Positions 29,101-37,371 are shown, counted from the stretch's first letter. The stretch is DNA of 64,000 nucleotides from Legionella fairfieldensis ATCC 49588 (GCF_000621525.1 NZ_JHYC01000009.1:45514-109513); one strand, 5' to 3'. Made by a program: numbers and translations. The notes: a model not told the origin generated them from the letters alone.

Positions 29101-29472
29101 AGTAAAACCAATACTCCCTTCGCCTGAAGGCGGTTCGCCTATAGGTTGTACACCCTCTCCTATCGCCTGGGTACGTATAATGGTAGGAATTGCACTGCCA
29201 CCAGTTTTCATAGCGCTCTGTGCCTGATCAACATTTTGCATTTCCTGCAACTTTGCATATTGCACAGTGGGGTTAAGCGCACCGGGAATAGATTCAATCG
29301 TTGGTGCGTAAGTAACTGACGCTTTAGGAGGAACACCCACATCCTCTGAAAATCTTAATTTGGTTACACCAATAATAACTGCCATAATCAGCAGTAAAGC
29401 CGTAAAGATAATAATTACTCGAGAACGAGTATTTGAAAATAGCGATTTAAGATTTTCTTTTCTACCTGCCAT
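26200..29472 (-). CDS. icmE: Dot/Icm core protein IcmE (DotG), VirB10-like
   Basis: DotG spans inner and outer membranes and forms the central channel with DotC, DotD, DotF and DotH. At 1090 aa it is slightly longer than L. pneumophila DotG as remembered. The order is: cytoplasmic N-terminus; membrane segment at about 18-38 (IIIFTALLLIMAVIIG); a very long periplasmic tract of decapeptide repeats (about 165-770) built on AGF(S/T)AxxLK; a Gln-rich linker; and a VirB10-like C-terminal domain (about 850-1090). Cys-containing variants of the unit (GCNAKTLKDAG) recur at intervals. It is in the standard icmK-icmE-icmG order with a 3-base gap to icmK. Confidence 0.98.
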   Translation of the reverse strand: MAGRKENLKSLFSNTRSRVIIIFTALLLIMAVIIGVTKLRFSEDVGVPPKASVTYAPTIESIPGALNPTVQYAKLQEMQNVDQAQSAMKTGGSAIPTIIRTQAIGEGVQPIGEPPSGEGSIGFTALTRESEAGTPRSVWLQTLQEGNCSKTSVMSVVNQGATLSDLKSGCTCIQLKDNGYQLTDLEQICSCKELKAAGFNALQLKEAGYNAGRLRLCQFDACALRSAGFTAQQMKDGGFSDGELKGAGFSDNDIAKASGLPNGISEADVRRADCQVDSLSRLHAAGVSASAVRRINGCSATQLKAAGYNATDLKNAGFSAADLKNAGFTPSQLKEGGFTARDLLNAGFSPDDLAAGGFTPGEIATGTAELPPGINPADIKSADCDAEALRKERLAGVSAKLIRQYAGCNAKTLKDAGFSDNDLADAGFTPEQINAASAPVDDNTIRAAGCDINQLKTLQAKDVAATRIHALNGCSIAQLKAAGYDAQQLAAAGFTPEQLLAAGFTPDEIRAAAALTDDAIRAAGCDSAKLNFLLSQGVSAKRVRELNGCSINALKNAGFDAKALSNAGFTPQDLLNAGFTPEQLAQGGVHTAAVVAAGRTANCSVASLQAAHVAGISAATIKQTLGCDAAAMRAAGYTAKDLSNAGFTAAELKNAGFNVNDLKNAGFTAKELRDAGFSAADLKHAGFNATQLKDAGFSATELKNTGFTAAQLKNGGFSAGDLKSAGFTAAQLRAAGFNAGDLKGAGFSASDLRHAGYNDTELQNAGFTVPASTVAGLENVAQSGASSNVAPLPSIPGQPTSTAQAVQNANAQKLQDILKRQNQQLADQRYQQRIQQRTAQMMGPANQSLQSWHKVSTQIYIAGNPPKHEGKEGTITGDEGEGNQRMLTGPQGPGGNNNPAQPALIKTGDILFAVMDTSVNSDEPGPILATIVSGKLKGAKLIGSFTLPSNADKMVISFNTMSVPGAPKTTSISAYAIDPNTARTALSSNTDHHYLLRYGSLFAATFLEGFGNAFQSANTTVTIGGTGGGNNITVANGINRSILENAVIGLATLGKSWGQVAQQQFSRPTTVEVYSGMGLGILFTQDVASL
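27165..28985 (-). repeat. Tandem decapeptide repeats within icmE
   Basis: Dozens of 30-base units encode variants of L-K-x-A-G-F-(S/T)-A-x-(D/Q/E). The most uniform block is at about 27170-27560 and the most diverged blocks are toward 28985. Every few units a Cys form appears with a linker of the type LHAAGVSAxxVRxxxGC. The DNA is similar but not identical between units, consistent with slippage or unequal exchange. The structural role is known for DotG as a periplasmic pentapeptide-like solenoid. Confidence 0.9.
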
Positions 29473-29475
29473 TTA

Positions 29476-30534
29476 TTATAACCCTTCTACCTTAAGCTGC
29501 ATGACCTTTCCATGCCAGGAAACCAGTAAAACCGGCGATTTTTGCATTTCATAAGCATGTGTCCCATCTGCGCTGGTCATGCTACCTATCCAACCGGGCG
29601 ATAAAATAGTCAGGTTCGTCCTGACATACATTTTATCATTAATAGCCCAGGCTCTTGCATCACCACCACTGACCACAAGTCGCTGACTGCCATCTGGAGG
29701 CACACCATCAAGAACATGAAGAAGAATATCGCTTGCACTGGGAGGAATACCTTCTTCCATTGGCATACTTTTCGCATTAGGACCATAACCCTGGATGCGC
29801 AAGTCCACACGATAATCCACCGCTTTCTGGCCCGGAATCAGAGTCAGCATGACGGGAGTATTTAAACCACGTAAACGAACCGCTAAATTACCATAATTGT
29901 ACAATTTCGTGGCCTGAATCATTAATGTGTTACTGGTTTTGTCCCATTGAATATTAAAGGAAGAAGGATCACCCAAATCATAAGCATTAATGGGCCATGG
30001 CGCACCTGTAGAATCAAGGAAAACCAGAGAAGAAACAAATCCCTGGGACAAACGAATCACGGGTGGTGTCGAACCTGGCGATAAATTCACAAATTGTGAG
30101 GTGGCAGTCGGTTTAGGAGGCGTGCCAGCCGTTGAGGCTTCCGCGAATTCAGAGGCATGATACATTTGCTTTAAATGAATTATTTGTTCAGGGGTAAGTG
30201 GAAACAATTGTTGCTTTACTCCCTCAAACGCCTTGGCATCAATCAACTCATTATCCACATTTGATAAAATTTGATTCTCATTTACCGGTTTTTGTTCGGT
30301 AGAAGGATTATCAGGGGAGGAAGGCAAAGCAGGTATTTGCGTCTGGCTGGTTTGCTCCGATTGAGTTTGATTAGACTGACGCTCTCCTGTTTGATTGGTT
30401 AAACGTTGTTGCAAGAGCCGAAGCTGTTGCAACGCTTGTTGCGCAGAATCTTTTTCCGCAGCATAAGCTGACATAAGGGAGCTAACTATAAAAGCAGCTC
30501 CTGCGGTATAATGGAATAGTGTTTTCTTTTTCAT
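29476..30534 (-). CDS. icmK: Dot/Icm outer-membrane core protein IcmK (DotH)
   Basis: DotH is an outer-membrane-associated core component that needs DotC and DotD for its placement. The 352-aa protein has an N-terminal signal peptide (hydrophobic to about 26, ending SAYAAE), a Gln-rich region (about 30-75), and a helical segment. The C-terminal half is beta-rich (GSTPPVIRLSQGFVSSLVF onwards), related to TraN-type proteins. No lipobox was seen. Its ATG overlaps the icmL stop by four bases (ATGA). Confidence 0.97.
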   Translation of the reverse strand: MKKKTLFHYTAGAAFIVSSLMSAYAAEKDSAQQALQQLRLLQQRLTNQTGERQSNQTQSEQTSQTQIPALPSSPDNPSTEQKPVNENQILSNVDNELIDAKAFEGVKQQLFPLTPEQIIHLKQMYHASEFAEASTAGTPPKPTATSQFVNLSPGSTPPVIRLSQGFVSSLVFLDSTGAPWPINAYDLGDPSSFNIQWDKTSNTLMIQATKLYNYGNLAVRLRGLNTPVMLTLIPGQKAVDYRVDLRIQGYGPNAKSMPMEEGIPPSASDILLHVLDGVPPDGSQRLVVSGGDARAWAINDKMYVRTNLTILSPGWIGSMTSADGTHAYEMQKSPVLLVSWHGKVMQLKVEGL

Positions 30535-31172
30535 CCACCGACTCCGCCGCTAGCTGGCCCCACCACAAACTGGGAAATACCAATACCACGTGGTGAATTT
30601 AATGTAGAAACCCGGTTTATCAACATTGTAACCACATTATTTTGCTGAGAAAATTCACTGGCGCTTTGGTAAGTAACCAATATTGGCATTTGCACTCGCC
30701 ATGAATAAACGCCATTTAATAACCCTTTTTGCAGAATAATCGGTGCGCGAGTGGCAACGGCGGACACTATCAATTTTTTAGCTTTTACTGCATCCAGATT
30801 ATTAGACTGTTGCAAAGCATTTAAAAACTGTGTCCAGCCTTCCGCGGTAAAAAACCCTGAAGAAGCCTGTAATTCATCACGATAATTAACAAAATTATAG
30901 GTAAAAGCCGCTATTGCAGCCTGGTTTGCCCATTGTAATACAGCGGAGTCAGATTGATTAGGTTCATTTAAAGGGTATAAAGGCGTAATTCGCCCATTAA
31001 TAGTCGTCGCAAAATATTGAGGGGCGGGAGGATGAGTCAAGAAATAGAATAAAAGTGAAGCCATAACGACATTAATAAAGATAGAAAGCAGCAAGGCAAG
31101 AATTATCTTACGCTGTCCATCACGATAAAAATCATTTCTTATTCCAACGGTCGTTAGCGCATCTTCAGCCAT
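30531..31172 (-). CDS. icmL: Dot/Icm inner-membrane protein IcmL (DotI)
   Basis: DotI is a bitopic inner-membrane protein that assembles with DotJ into a VirB8-like ring. The 213-aa protein has one N-terminal membrane helix (ALLLSIFINVVMASLLFYFL) and a periplasmic VirB8-fold domain (YFATTINGRITPLYPLNEPN to the C-terminus). Length and motifs match. The stop overlaps the icmK start by four bases, and icmM ends 11 bases upstream, so the genes are co-translated. Confidence 0.98.
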   Translation of the reverse strand: MAEDALTTVGIRNDFYRDGQRKIILALLLSIFINVVMASLLFYFLTHPPAPQYFATTINGRITPLYPLNEPNQSDSAVLQWANQAAIAAFTYNFVNYRDELQASSGFFTAEGWTQFLNALQQSNNLDAVKAKKLIVSAVATRAPIILQKGLLNGVYSWRVQMPILVTYQSASEFSQQNNVVTMLINRVSTLNSPRGIGISQFVVGPASGGVGG

Positions 31173-31183
31173 AATATCCTCGA

Positions 31184-31474
31184 TTATTGCGGTATGACTT
31201 TTATGTCATTGTCATTAGGTGGATCAGGTTCCAGCAATGGCGTTGCCGAATAATTCGGCTCACTCATTGGCTTTAATTTTACAGGAGGAACAATACCACT
31301 TGTTGCATAAAAATCACGCTGGGGCTGGTGAAAGTAAAGGTAGTAGTTTGCGAAGACCATAAGAAAATTCATAGCCAGTGAAACGATAAGCCACTTTATT
31401 GCCATGCGGTAAGTACGAACATAAAAGTTTTTTGATTTTTTTATCGTATTCCAAGTTTCTTGAGTCATGTACAC
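31184..31474 (-). CDS. icmM: Dot/Icm inner-membrane protein IcmM (DotJ)
   Basis: DotJ is a shortened paralogue of DotI that keeps the membrane helix and only the start of the periplasmic domain. The 96-aa frame shows the helix (WLIVSLAMNFLMVFANYYLY) and the DotI-like strand FYATSGIVPPVKLKPMSEPN. The start could be GTG 31474 (AAGG six bases upstream) or ATG 31468, which gives 94 aa, the length remembered for L. pneumophila IcmM. It lies 10 bases after icmN. Confidence 0.95.
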   Translation of the reverse strand: MYMTQETWNTIKKSKNFYVRTYRMAIKWLIVSLAMNFLMVFANYYLYFHQPQRDFYATSGIVPPVKLKPMSEPNYSATPLLEPDPPNDNDIKVIPQ

Positions 31475-31484
31475 AAAACCTTAT

Positions 31485-32051
31485 CTAAACAATTGCATCC
31501 CTAAAAGTAATTTCAATACGCGAATTAGGTGATATATCCCCGCCTTGAGAGTATCCCATTATGGGCTTGTCACTCCCCATCCCTTCTGTAAAAATAAAAC
31601 GGCTGTCTATTCCTTGCGACCATAAATAATCGGCAACAGCCCTGGCCCTGGCCAAAGTCAAAGCATGTTCGCGTTTAGAGGAAACATACTTGCTACTGAA
31701 ACTGGTCACATTGACAGCTACCTTACGAAACTGTTTTAAAAATCGCACTACTTTATTAAGCAAACCATAAGATGCCCACGTTAACTGGGGTGACTGGCTT
31801 GGAAATAACAATGGTGAAGGAATACTTATTAAATAATCCTGCCCGATTGTAATCACCTTTACCCCACAACGGGCAAGCATTTTCTGTAATGCAATGACCG
31901 CCTTGTCATCAGTGCCATCTACCTTCCGGGGCAAACGAGGTCCTTCTTCAGGCTGGTATATTTTAGTACCACATCCAAGCAATAACAGAAATGCTAACAG
32001 AGGGGCACACCATGTTGAAAAAGATCGGGAGCCAACACGCAATCGTTTCAC
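31485..32051 (-). CDS. icmN: Dot/Icm lipoprotein IcmN (DotK)
   Basis: DotK is an outer-membrane lipoprotein with an OmpA-like peptidoglycan-binding domain. A GTG start at 32051, with GAGG five to six bases upstream, gives 188 aa, close to the known size. It places a proper lipoprotein signal at the N-terminus (LLAFLLLLGCG, modified Cys in LGC). The longer in-frame ORF from 32144 adds an unlikely extension. The C-terminal half has the OmpA-like pattern (SSKREHALTLARARAVADYL, then SRIEITF). It heads the icmN-M-L-K-E-G-C-D series. Confidence 0.94.
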   Translation of the reverse strand: MKRLRVGSRSFSTWCAPLLAFLLLLGCGTKIYQPEEGPRLPRKVDGTDDKAVIALQKMLARCGVKVITIGQDYLISIPSPLLFPSQSPQLTWASYGLLNKVVRFLKQFRKVAVNVTSFSSKYVSSKREHALTLARARAVADYLWSQGIDSRFIFTEGMGSDKPIMGYSQGGDISPNSRIEITFRDAIV

Positions 32052-32367
32052 CAAAACCTCGCACCAATTAAAATTAAATTTAATGCCCACATGAAATAAA
32101 AACATACAAATCACTGCGTTACAAGCAGTTCTTAAAAATTCCAATAATTAAAATTATCACTCGTCCAAAAAATAGGCATTTTATCAGATTTAATAGTTTG
32201 AAAAATATTAAAAATCAAAAAGTTATGAAAGTATAATATTATTTCAAAGAGAAAATTAATCGGACATCCGCTCATTACAACCAGAATACAGTATTTTCTC
32301 TCCATTGAAACCACTGATATCAAACATGGCCCTGTCTGTTATTGAGCACAAATTATTGGAGGTCTAC
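32052..32367 (-). other. AT-rich gap between icmO and icmN, probable promoter region
   Basis: No gene is supported here; the 63-codon frame at 32132-32323 has no ribosome site. The 316-base gap is unusually wide for this locus, where neighbouring genes mostly touch. It very likely carries the promoter for icmN-M-L-K-E-G-C-D. Several TTGAAA and TATAAT-like hexamers occur in the AT-rich sequence, but none is unique. Confidence 0.5.
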
Positions 32368-34707
32368 TTATTCTTCATCGTTATTATTCGCTTTTTCCCG
32401 TTCGTCCACAATTTTTCTTATCAAGGTTTCTGCTAAATCGGTTAACTCTTCAGCACTAATCACATCACGCTCTTCGGGCGGATATCGGGTGGCCATTTGA
32501 AAATCTTTAATTAATTCATTTGCCACCGTGGCTGCATATTTATCTTTGGCTCCACTCGCCCGCTCAATAGTAGAGATGGCATTTCTTGTATTATTAATCG
32601 CAAGCAGTGGTTGCGAAAATGCCTCCACATCTTTAACAAGGAGCGGGAGACTTTCTGGAGAGCGGCGAAGTTGACTAAAAATAGTTAAAATACCTTCCTC
32701 TTCTTCTTCAACAAGCTCTTCAACAGGCTCAGGCTCATTATGACCATGAAAAGCAAGCAAAGCGGCCACTCCCCGTTCAATCGGTTCGCTTATTTTAGAA
32801 TGATGTAAAGCCTGAGTAATCAAGGTAATTTCTTCAGTATTTAGTTCTTTATCAATACTTAAATCACCGCTATCAAGTACCCGTTGAAAATTCGACAATT
32901 GTTTCTGTAATTTCATTAGATAATCATCAGGAGGCGGCTCAACCTTCAAGAATTGATTCACTTTTAATTGCTTGACTGGCTTGGGATTAGCATAAAACAT
33001 CCTTGCACGAACAATCTTGGATTTGAAAAAAATATGGGCTTCGCCTTCAGTCTGGTCCTTTAAATCTAATAGATCAATACGTGATCTTTTTTCAAAAGAG
33101 GAACTCTTCGTATCCATATAACTATTAGCGATACTCGTTTCTTTTGTTTGAAAAGAATCCACTTTTGTTACATACGCTTCGCCGGCTGTTTTAGTAAAAA
33201 AATCCCAGGTTTCAGTCGGATCTTCCAATTTCATACAAATTTTTATATTGGTATTTGCACCAATCGATGCCGCTTCTTCTTTAGATGCTTTCTGGAAAGC
33301 AGGTAAATCCTGCCCCGCAAAAATCGCAGAAAAACCCAATGAACGAGCCTGAGCCGGTACCACAGCAAAACCCTGTACGGCGTAATAACCATATTCGTCC
33401 AGAATACACATATAAGGCGTCGGGGAATTGGTGGGTTTTCTTTCAATAACATCACGATAATCCCCCTCTACCTGATCACCAAGTCCTGCAGCCATCATTG
33501 CTTTTAACGAAGAGACAATCACTTTTCCCAAATTGGATAATTCATCAGGTGATTTTTCCAGCGCAGGCAAAAGAACAACCAGAATTCGACGATTAAGCAC
33601 GACATCTTTAAAATCAACTTCAGCAAGATTTGTGCGAATAATATGACCATAAGTATCGGCAAGTGATGAAAATACACGCACTAACTGCATGGTAATAAAA
33701 CCATGCTGTTCCAATACTTGAGAAACCTGTTTACCTTTCTTCTCTTTGTTGTAACCGGGGAGGTTAAAAACATAGTTACGTAACGGATCGCTAACTAACT
33801 TGGGTACCGATTCAATATTGATGCTTTCCTGCTCATCACGCGGAAAAACTTTATCAATAACGATTGATTCAAGTCGCTGTAAATCAAAATAATTACGGAT
33901 AGTATTTGCATCCAGTAAAATTGCACCTTCATCACGCATATAAACGAGCAATTTCATCAACGCTTCAACGAAACTGATAGCTCGCCCTTTCCACATATCA
34001 CCATCCGACGATTGATTGGATGAACCCATTAAACTCACTACAAGCTGAGTGAGCATGCTGGAAGAGCCTTGGCAGAATGGATTTAATGTATTGGATAAAC
34101 GCCTTTCCTGCGGTCCAATAATGTCACGGGCGCCGGTCATAAAATTAATCAGTAATAAATCATCCTCTCGCCCCATACTTCGTACCATTGAAAATATTTT
34201 AGCGTAGAGTGAGTTATCACCTTTACCATCCACGTAAATAAAACCACTGGCCTGGACCAGGGCATTATAAGCAAGCGAAACCAGGGCTTCAGTTTTACCA
34301 CTACCCGTAGAACCAAAAATAAGCGCATGCGTCCTCAAATCGTCATTGCCAAACCATAGTTCTTCATTGGTTTTACGGTCATTACCAAAAAATGCAATAC
34401 CCCGTGCAATGTTAGGCGTACCAATACCGGGTTTTAAGTCGTTATAATCTTTAACCCGCGCAATTTTAGGTAACCGAAAAGGTAATTTTTGTTTGCGCGT
34501 ATAACTGTAGAGAAAAAACAATGCCCCTAAAATTAGCATCATAGTAGCAATCTCTGACAGATAATATGCAACCGCTGCCATAGAAACCAAAACAATCGAT
34601 GTATTGGTTGGATCAGAAAAAAAATCGCTGACCCGTTGACCAAAGGTACGTGTATCCCTTAGTAACATTGTGGGATCTATTTCATGTCGCGATTCTATAC
34701 CACGCAT
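32368..34707 (-). CDS. icmO: Dot/Icm coupling protein IcmO (DotL), VirD4/TraD-like ATPase
   Basis: DotL is the type IV coupling protein that receives substrates. The 779-aa protein has two N-terminal membrane segments (about 36-70). Walker A is GSTGSGKT (residues 132-139) and the Walker B region is MCILDEYGYY (about 440-450). A long C-terminal extension (after about 590) is acidic, with EEEEEGILTIFSQL. That extension is known in L. pneumophila to bind DotN, IcmS-IcmW and LvgA. Its ATG shares a base with the icmP stop (TAATG). Length matches DotL. Confidence 0.98.
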   Translation of the reverse strand: MRGIESRHEIDPTMLLRDTRTFGQRVSDFFSDPTNTSIVLVSMAAVAYYLSEIATMMLILGALFFLYSYTRKQKLPFRLPKIARVKDYNDLKPGIGTPNIARGIAFFGNDRKTNEELWFGNDDLRTHALIFGSTGSGKTEALVSLAYNALVQASGFIYVDGKGDNSLYAKIFSMVRSMGREDDLLLINFMTGARDIIGPQERRLSNTLNPFCQGSSSMLTQLVVSLMGSSNQSSDGDMWKGRAISFVEALMKLLVYMRDEGAILLDANTIRNYFDLQRLESIVIDKVFPRDEQESINIESVPKLVSDPLRNYVFNLPGYNKEKKGKQVSQVLEQHGFITMQLVRVFSSLADTYGHIIRTNLAEVDFKDVVLNRRILVVLLPALEKSPDELSNLGKVIVSSLKAMMAAGLGDQVEGDYRDVIERKPTNSPTPYMCILDEYGYYAVQGFAVVPAQARSLGFSAIFAGQDLPAFQKASKEEAASIGANTNIKICMKLEDPTETWDFFTKTAGEAYVTKVDSFQTKETSIANSYMDTKSSSFEKRSRIDLLDLKDQTEGEAHIFFKSKIVRARMFYANPKPVKQLKVNQFLKVEPPPDDYLMKLQKQLSNFQRVLDSGDLSIDKELNTEEITLITQALHHSKISEPIERGVAALLAFHGHNEPEPVEELVEEEEEGILTIFSQLRRSPESLPLLVKDVEAFSQPLLAINNTRNAISTIERASGAKDKYAATVANELIKDFQMATRYPPEERDVISAEELTDLAETLIRKIVDEREKANNNDEE

Positions 34708-35840
34708 TATGACTCTAACTCCTGCAATTCCCGAGGTGTTAACTTGACCTCTTTTATAGCAATTTCAAGTGCCTTAATCGCTTCATCAATCATGGGGACA
34801 AGTGAACGACGACCCATCTCTTTTTCAGCACGCCAGTGGGCAAAAGGACCCGCCACTTCAACAAAGGGAGTCTGTCTGCCTACACAATTAAGCATATACC
34901 ATAATCGGCGATCCAGTGGCTTTAACCATAAAAATTCTGCGGTTGGCACCACGCCATCCTCTCGCGCTCTCTCAAGGAGAGAAGCCATTGCTGTTAAAAG
35001 GTAGGCATGTTTTGATAAAGTCTCCTGGACATTTTCCGCATTTTGATATTTTCGCAGTATCGGTCTTGCTACAGTAAAATCCGGCTTGCCGGATGTACAG
35101 GTTTTGTCTAACGTTTCCAAAATCAGATTGGCTGAGTTTCTATCCCTGTTCATACGTGCCATAAAAACCGCAGCCAACGCATAAACTTGCGGAGGACAAC
35201 GATCGAAACTGTCCCAGTATGGACCTAACTGTAAAGTAAAAACACGCTTCGCGTCGCCCTTTTTAATACCAGCAGTCATCTCTTGTCCGGGTAACGGGTT
35301 GTCCAGAAGAGCGTCCTCTTTTTTGAGTAAATGGTATTTACGTGCGAATTCCATAGGGGTTAAAGCCATAGCCCAAGGTCCTTTATTAAGATCTGCTGTG
35401 ACTAAATCCTCTTTTACAACGGGCATAATTGCCAGCCAGTTATGTTGCTCCTGCATTCGTAACGTTTTCATATTATGCGCTTTACGAAATTTAAGAGTAA
35501 TATCTGAACGGTAGAGAAAAAATGCTAAAAAAACGAGGATACCTACAACCGGGTAACGAATATAATTCCCCACACTCCGCGTTAATATTACAAATTGCTG
35601 CCAGGTTACCGTTGAGGGATCGACTGTTTGCATTAAATAAACGTCATTATCAAGTTGCGGACTTGTAATAAATAAACTGATTAATTTGGCTTGCAAGACA
35701 TTCAGATAAAACACAAATGCAACGATATACTGATGTGCAGATTTCCAAATAAAGAATAAAGTAAGAAACAATAAAACGGTGATCCACACGGGAGCCATCG
35801 AATTATCGCTACTACCTTGCTGCTGTGGTTGTTGAGCCAT
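34707..35840 (-). CDS. icmP: Dot/Icm coupling-complex protein IcmP (DotM)
   Basis: DotM (TrbA-like) is the membrane partner of DotL and recognises some acidic, Glu-rich signals. At 377 aa it is the usual length. Three N-terminal membrane segments are visible (WITVLLFLTLFFIW, QYIVAFVFYLNVLQAKLISL and YPVVGILVFLAFFLY). The cytoplasmic domain has FARKYHLLKKEDALL and FAHWRAEKE. Its stop codon overlaps the icmO start. icmQ lies 83 bases upstream on the same strand. Confidence 0.97.
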   Translation of the reverse strand: MAQQPQQQGSSDNSMAPVWITVLLFLTLFFIWKSAHQYIVAFVFYLNVLQAKLISLFITSPQLDNDVYLMQTVDPSTVTWQQFVILTRSVGNYIRYPVVGILVFLAFFLYRSDITLKFRKAHNMKTLRMQEQHNWLAIMPVVKEDLVTADLNKGPWAMALTPMEFARKYHLLKKEDALLDNPLPGQEMTAGIKKGDAKRVFTLQLGPYWDSFDRCPPQVYALAAVFMARMNRDRNSANLILETLDKTCTSGKPDFTVARPILRKYQNAENVQETLSKHAYLLTAMASLLERAREDGVVPTAEFLWLKPLDRRLWYMLNCVGRQTPFVEVAGPFAHWRAEKEMGRRSLVPMIDEAIKALEIAIKEVKLTPRELQELES

Positions 35841-35923
35841 CCGCTTTTTTCAACTCAATGAAATTATAATTTATAATTCAAGTATATACTCACTTTAGAC
35901 CAGGTGCGACTCTCAAATCTGAC

Positions 35924-36499
35924 TCAAGAGGTATTTTTAATCAAGCGTCCTTTAACATAACGATAAGTGCCTGAAAGATGGACAAACTGAACTATATTTT
36001 CAAGCCTTAAGGAGCGATCTTTAAGATTCATTAGCGGATTACCGAATTTATCGGTAAGGATCTTATCCGGGGGTACCGGAAGAATATCCGCGTGATTGAT
36101 ATAAATCACCACATAAGCTTCATTAACCTTGTTTTCTTTCGATTTAATTAAATGTTGAACGGATACTTCATTTTCGTAAACAGGCCGGGAAATCATTTGT
36201 CGCGGTAAATTGGCAAGAATACGTTCCCAGGCTTGAAGATTATTACCTTCTGAAGAATAAAGACTAACGTATATGGCACGATGATCTGATCGTTGCGCCA
36301 AAGGATTTACAGAAGAAGAATCACCTTTTACTATTTCTTCATCGCCGTTAAGGTGGCTGGCAAAATTGTCTCGTATTTCACGTAAACTTTTTCCGATTAC
36401 CCGCAAAAAATTAGACTCTTCCCAAGGCCCGTTTTTAAGAGCCTCATCAAAAGCGTTCAAAATTTCCCTGGTCTGTTGTTCTGTCAATTCTTCTTTCAT
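35924..36499 (-). CDS. icmQ: Dot/Icm protein IcmQ
   Basis: IcmQ is a cytoplasmic, membrane-inserting protein kept soluble by IcmR or its functional replacement. Its C-terminal half has an ADP-ribosyltransferase-like fold that binds NAD. The 191-aa size equals L. pneumophila IcmQ as remembered. The N-terminal helical part is EELTEQQTREILNAFDEAL, and the C-terminal beta-rich part includes YVSLYSSEGNNLQAWERILA and EAYVVIYINHADILPV. No clear ribosome site precedes the ATG, so expression may rely on the upstream icmR-position gene. Confidence 0.96.
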   Translation of the reverse strand: MKEELTEQQTREILNAFDEALKNGPWEESNFLRVIGKSLREIRDNFASHLNGDEEIVKGDSSSVNPLAQRSDHRAIYVSLYSSEGNNLQAWERILANLPRQMISRPVYENEVSVQHLIKSKENKVNEAYVVIYINHADILPVPPDKILTDKFGNPLMNLKDRSLRLENIVQFVHLSGTYRYVKGRLIKNTS

Positions 36500-36603
36500 A
36501 AAATATAGAAAATATCAAAATTAATAGACATATTAATTTCCAGCTCATACAAAAATTATAATAGTATTCAGCGATAATCGCTTAATAACTCATTAATTTA
36601 TTA

Positions 36604-36909
36604 TTATTTCATTGAGAAACTTGAAGGATTATCGTCTTGGAAATGCTCTGTTTCTGTTGAAGAGTGAGTTTGATTTAATTGTTGATTTACCTGTTGCCAT
36701 AAATCACTTACCGCGTTATAGGCTCGTTGATTCGCTTCATTGGGACGAATATTAACCATTTTACGGGTTTGCTCAACAAGCTTACCTATTTCTCGAGTCA
36801 TGCTTTGTGCATAATCATGTACATCTTTAGACGTTTTCTTCTGGTCATATACATTATTCAATAAACTAAATCGCTGCAAAGCGGGATTCTTATTACCGAG
36901 GTTGCTCAT
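36604..36909 (-). CDS. Putative Fir (functional homologue of IcmR), IcmQ chaperone
   Basis: This is a 101-aa hydrophilic helical protein occupying the icmR position between icmS and icmQ. In Legionella species other than L. pneumophila this slot holds unrelated fir genes that bind IcmQ. Here the middle (VHDYAQSMTREIGKLVEQTR and AVSDLWQQVNQQLNQ) would form amphipathic helices suited to an IcmQ-binding bundle; the ends are Asn/Ser-rich and probably disordered. GGGAG precedes the ATG at a 9-base spacing. It has its own palindrome-rich upstream region (36938-37014). The role is inferred from position and size; the sequence is not recognisably IcmR. Confidence 0.8.
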   Translation of the reverse strand: MSNLGNKNPALQRFSLLNNVYDQKKTSKDVHDYAQSMTREIGKLVEQTRKMVNIRPNEANQRAYNAVSDLWQQVNQQLNQTHSSTETEHFQDDNPSSFSMK

Positions 36910-36937
36910 ACTCTTATACTCCCAACTACAACCAACT

Positions 36938-37014
36938 TTAAGCTTAACATAGCAGATACTTCCTTAAGCCAAGCTTAAGAAAAACAAATATTTCATTTTT
37001 TTTACAGTTTGTAA
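36938..37014 (-). promoter_or_regulatory. Palindrome-rich control region of the icmR-position gene
   Basis: The region holds a perfect inverted repeat CTTAAGC-CAA-GCTTAAG (36963-36979), a second palindrome TTAAGCTTAA (36938-36947), and TTACA-GTT-TGTAA (37002-37014). The sequence TTAAGC thus appears four times in 42 bases. Such symmetry fits a regulator site. CpxR controls icmR in L. pneumophila through GTAAA direct repeats. Only one good GTAAA half-site is seen here on the minus strand (TTACAAACTGTAAA), so the regulator is uncertain. Confidence 0.5.
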
Positions 37015-37026
37015 TATAAAATAAAA

Positions 37027-37371
37027 TCAATCATACATTAATTCATCCAAAGGCGTATAATCCTTACTCGGCCCTCCCTGAATGAGTTCATTCAATACAT
37101 CAGTCATACATAATAAACGTAAAGCATTGGGCGTTACCTCGTCAAAAACAACACGTATTCCCAATAAGGCATTTTCTGCATCATCAAAAGTAGCTCCTAA
37201 ACCATAGCCTAAACACAGGGAGCACAATTGATCCGCCCGGCGCGCAATTGCCGGTAAAAGACCGGTTTGTGAAAATACTTCATCAAAGCTCACGAAACGG
37301 TCATTCAAATAAAACTTGGCATTCATACTGGCTGCAATCATAGCCAGGCTTTTACCAATATCAGTCTGCAT
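37027..37371 (-). CDS. icmS: Dot/Icm chaperone IcmS
   Basis: IcmS is a small acidic secretion chaperone that pairs with IcmW (not in this window) and LvgA, and docks on DotL to bring in a subset of effectors. The 114-aa protein is the family length. It has the mixed alpha/beta pattern, including DQLCSLCLGYGLGATFDDAE and VVFDEVTPNALRLLCMTDVL. Its start directly adjoins the icmT stop, so the pair is co-translated. Confidence 0.97.
   Translation of the reverse strand: MQTDIGKSLAMIAASMNAKFYLNDRFVSFDEVFSQTGLLPAIARRADQLCSLCLGYGLGATFDDAENALLGIRVVFDEVTPNALRLLCMTDVLNELIQGGPSKDYTPLDELMYD

Noticed and set aside
32132..32323. 63-codon minus-strand frame between icmO and icmN
   Set aside because: No ribosome site and a composition set by AT-rich sequence; it overlaps the rejected long start of icmN. 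Best explained as promoter region.
36584..36603. PmrA-like direct repeat (CTTAATAAC, then ATTAATTTA) after the icmR-position gene
   Set aside because: The match to the remembered TTAAT-type consensus is partial, and such A/T tracts are common in this DNA; the site points away from icmQ. Not strong enough to call.
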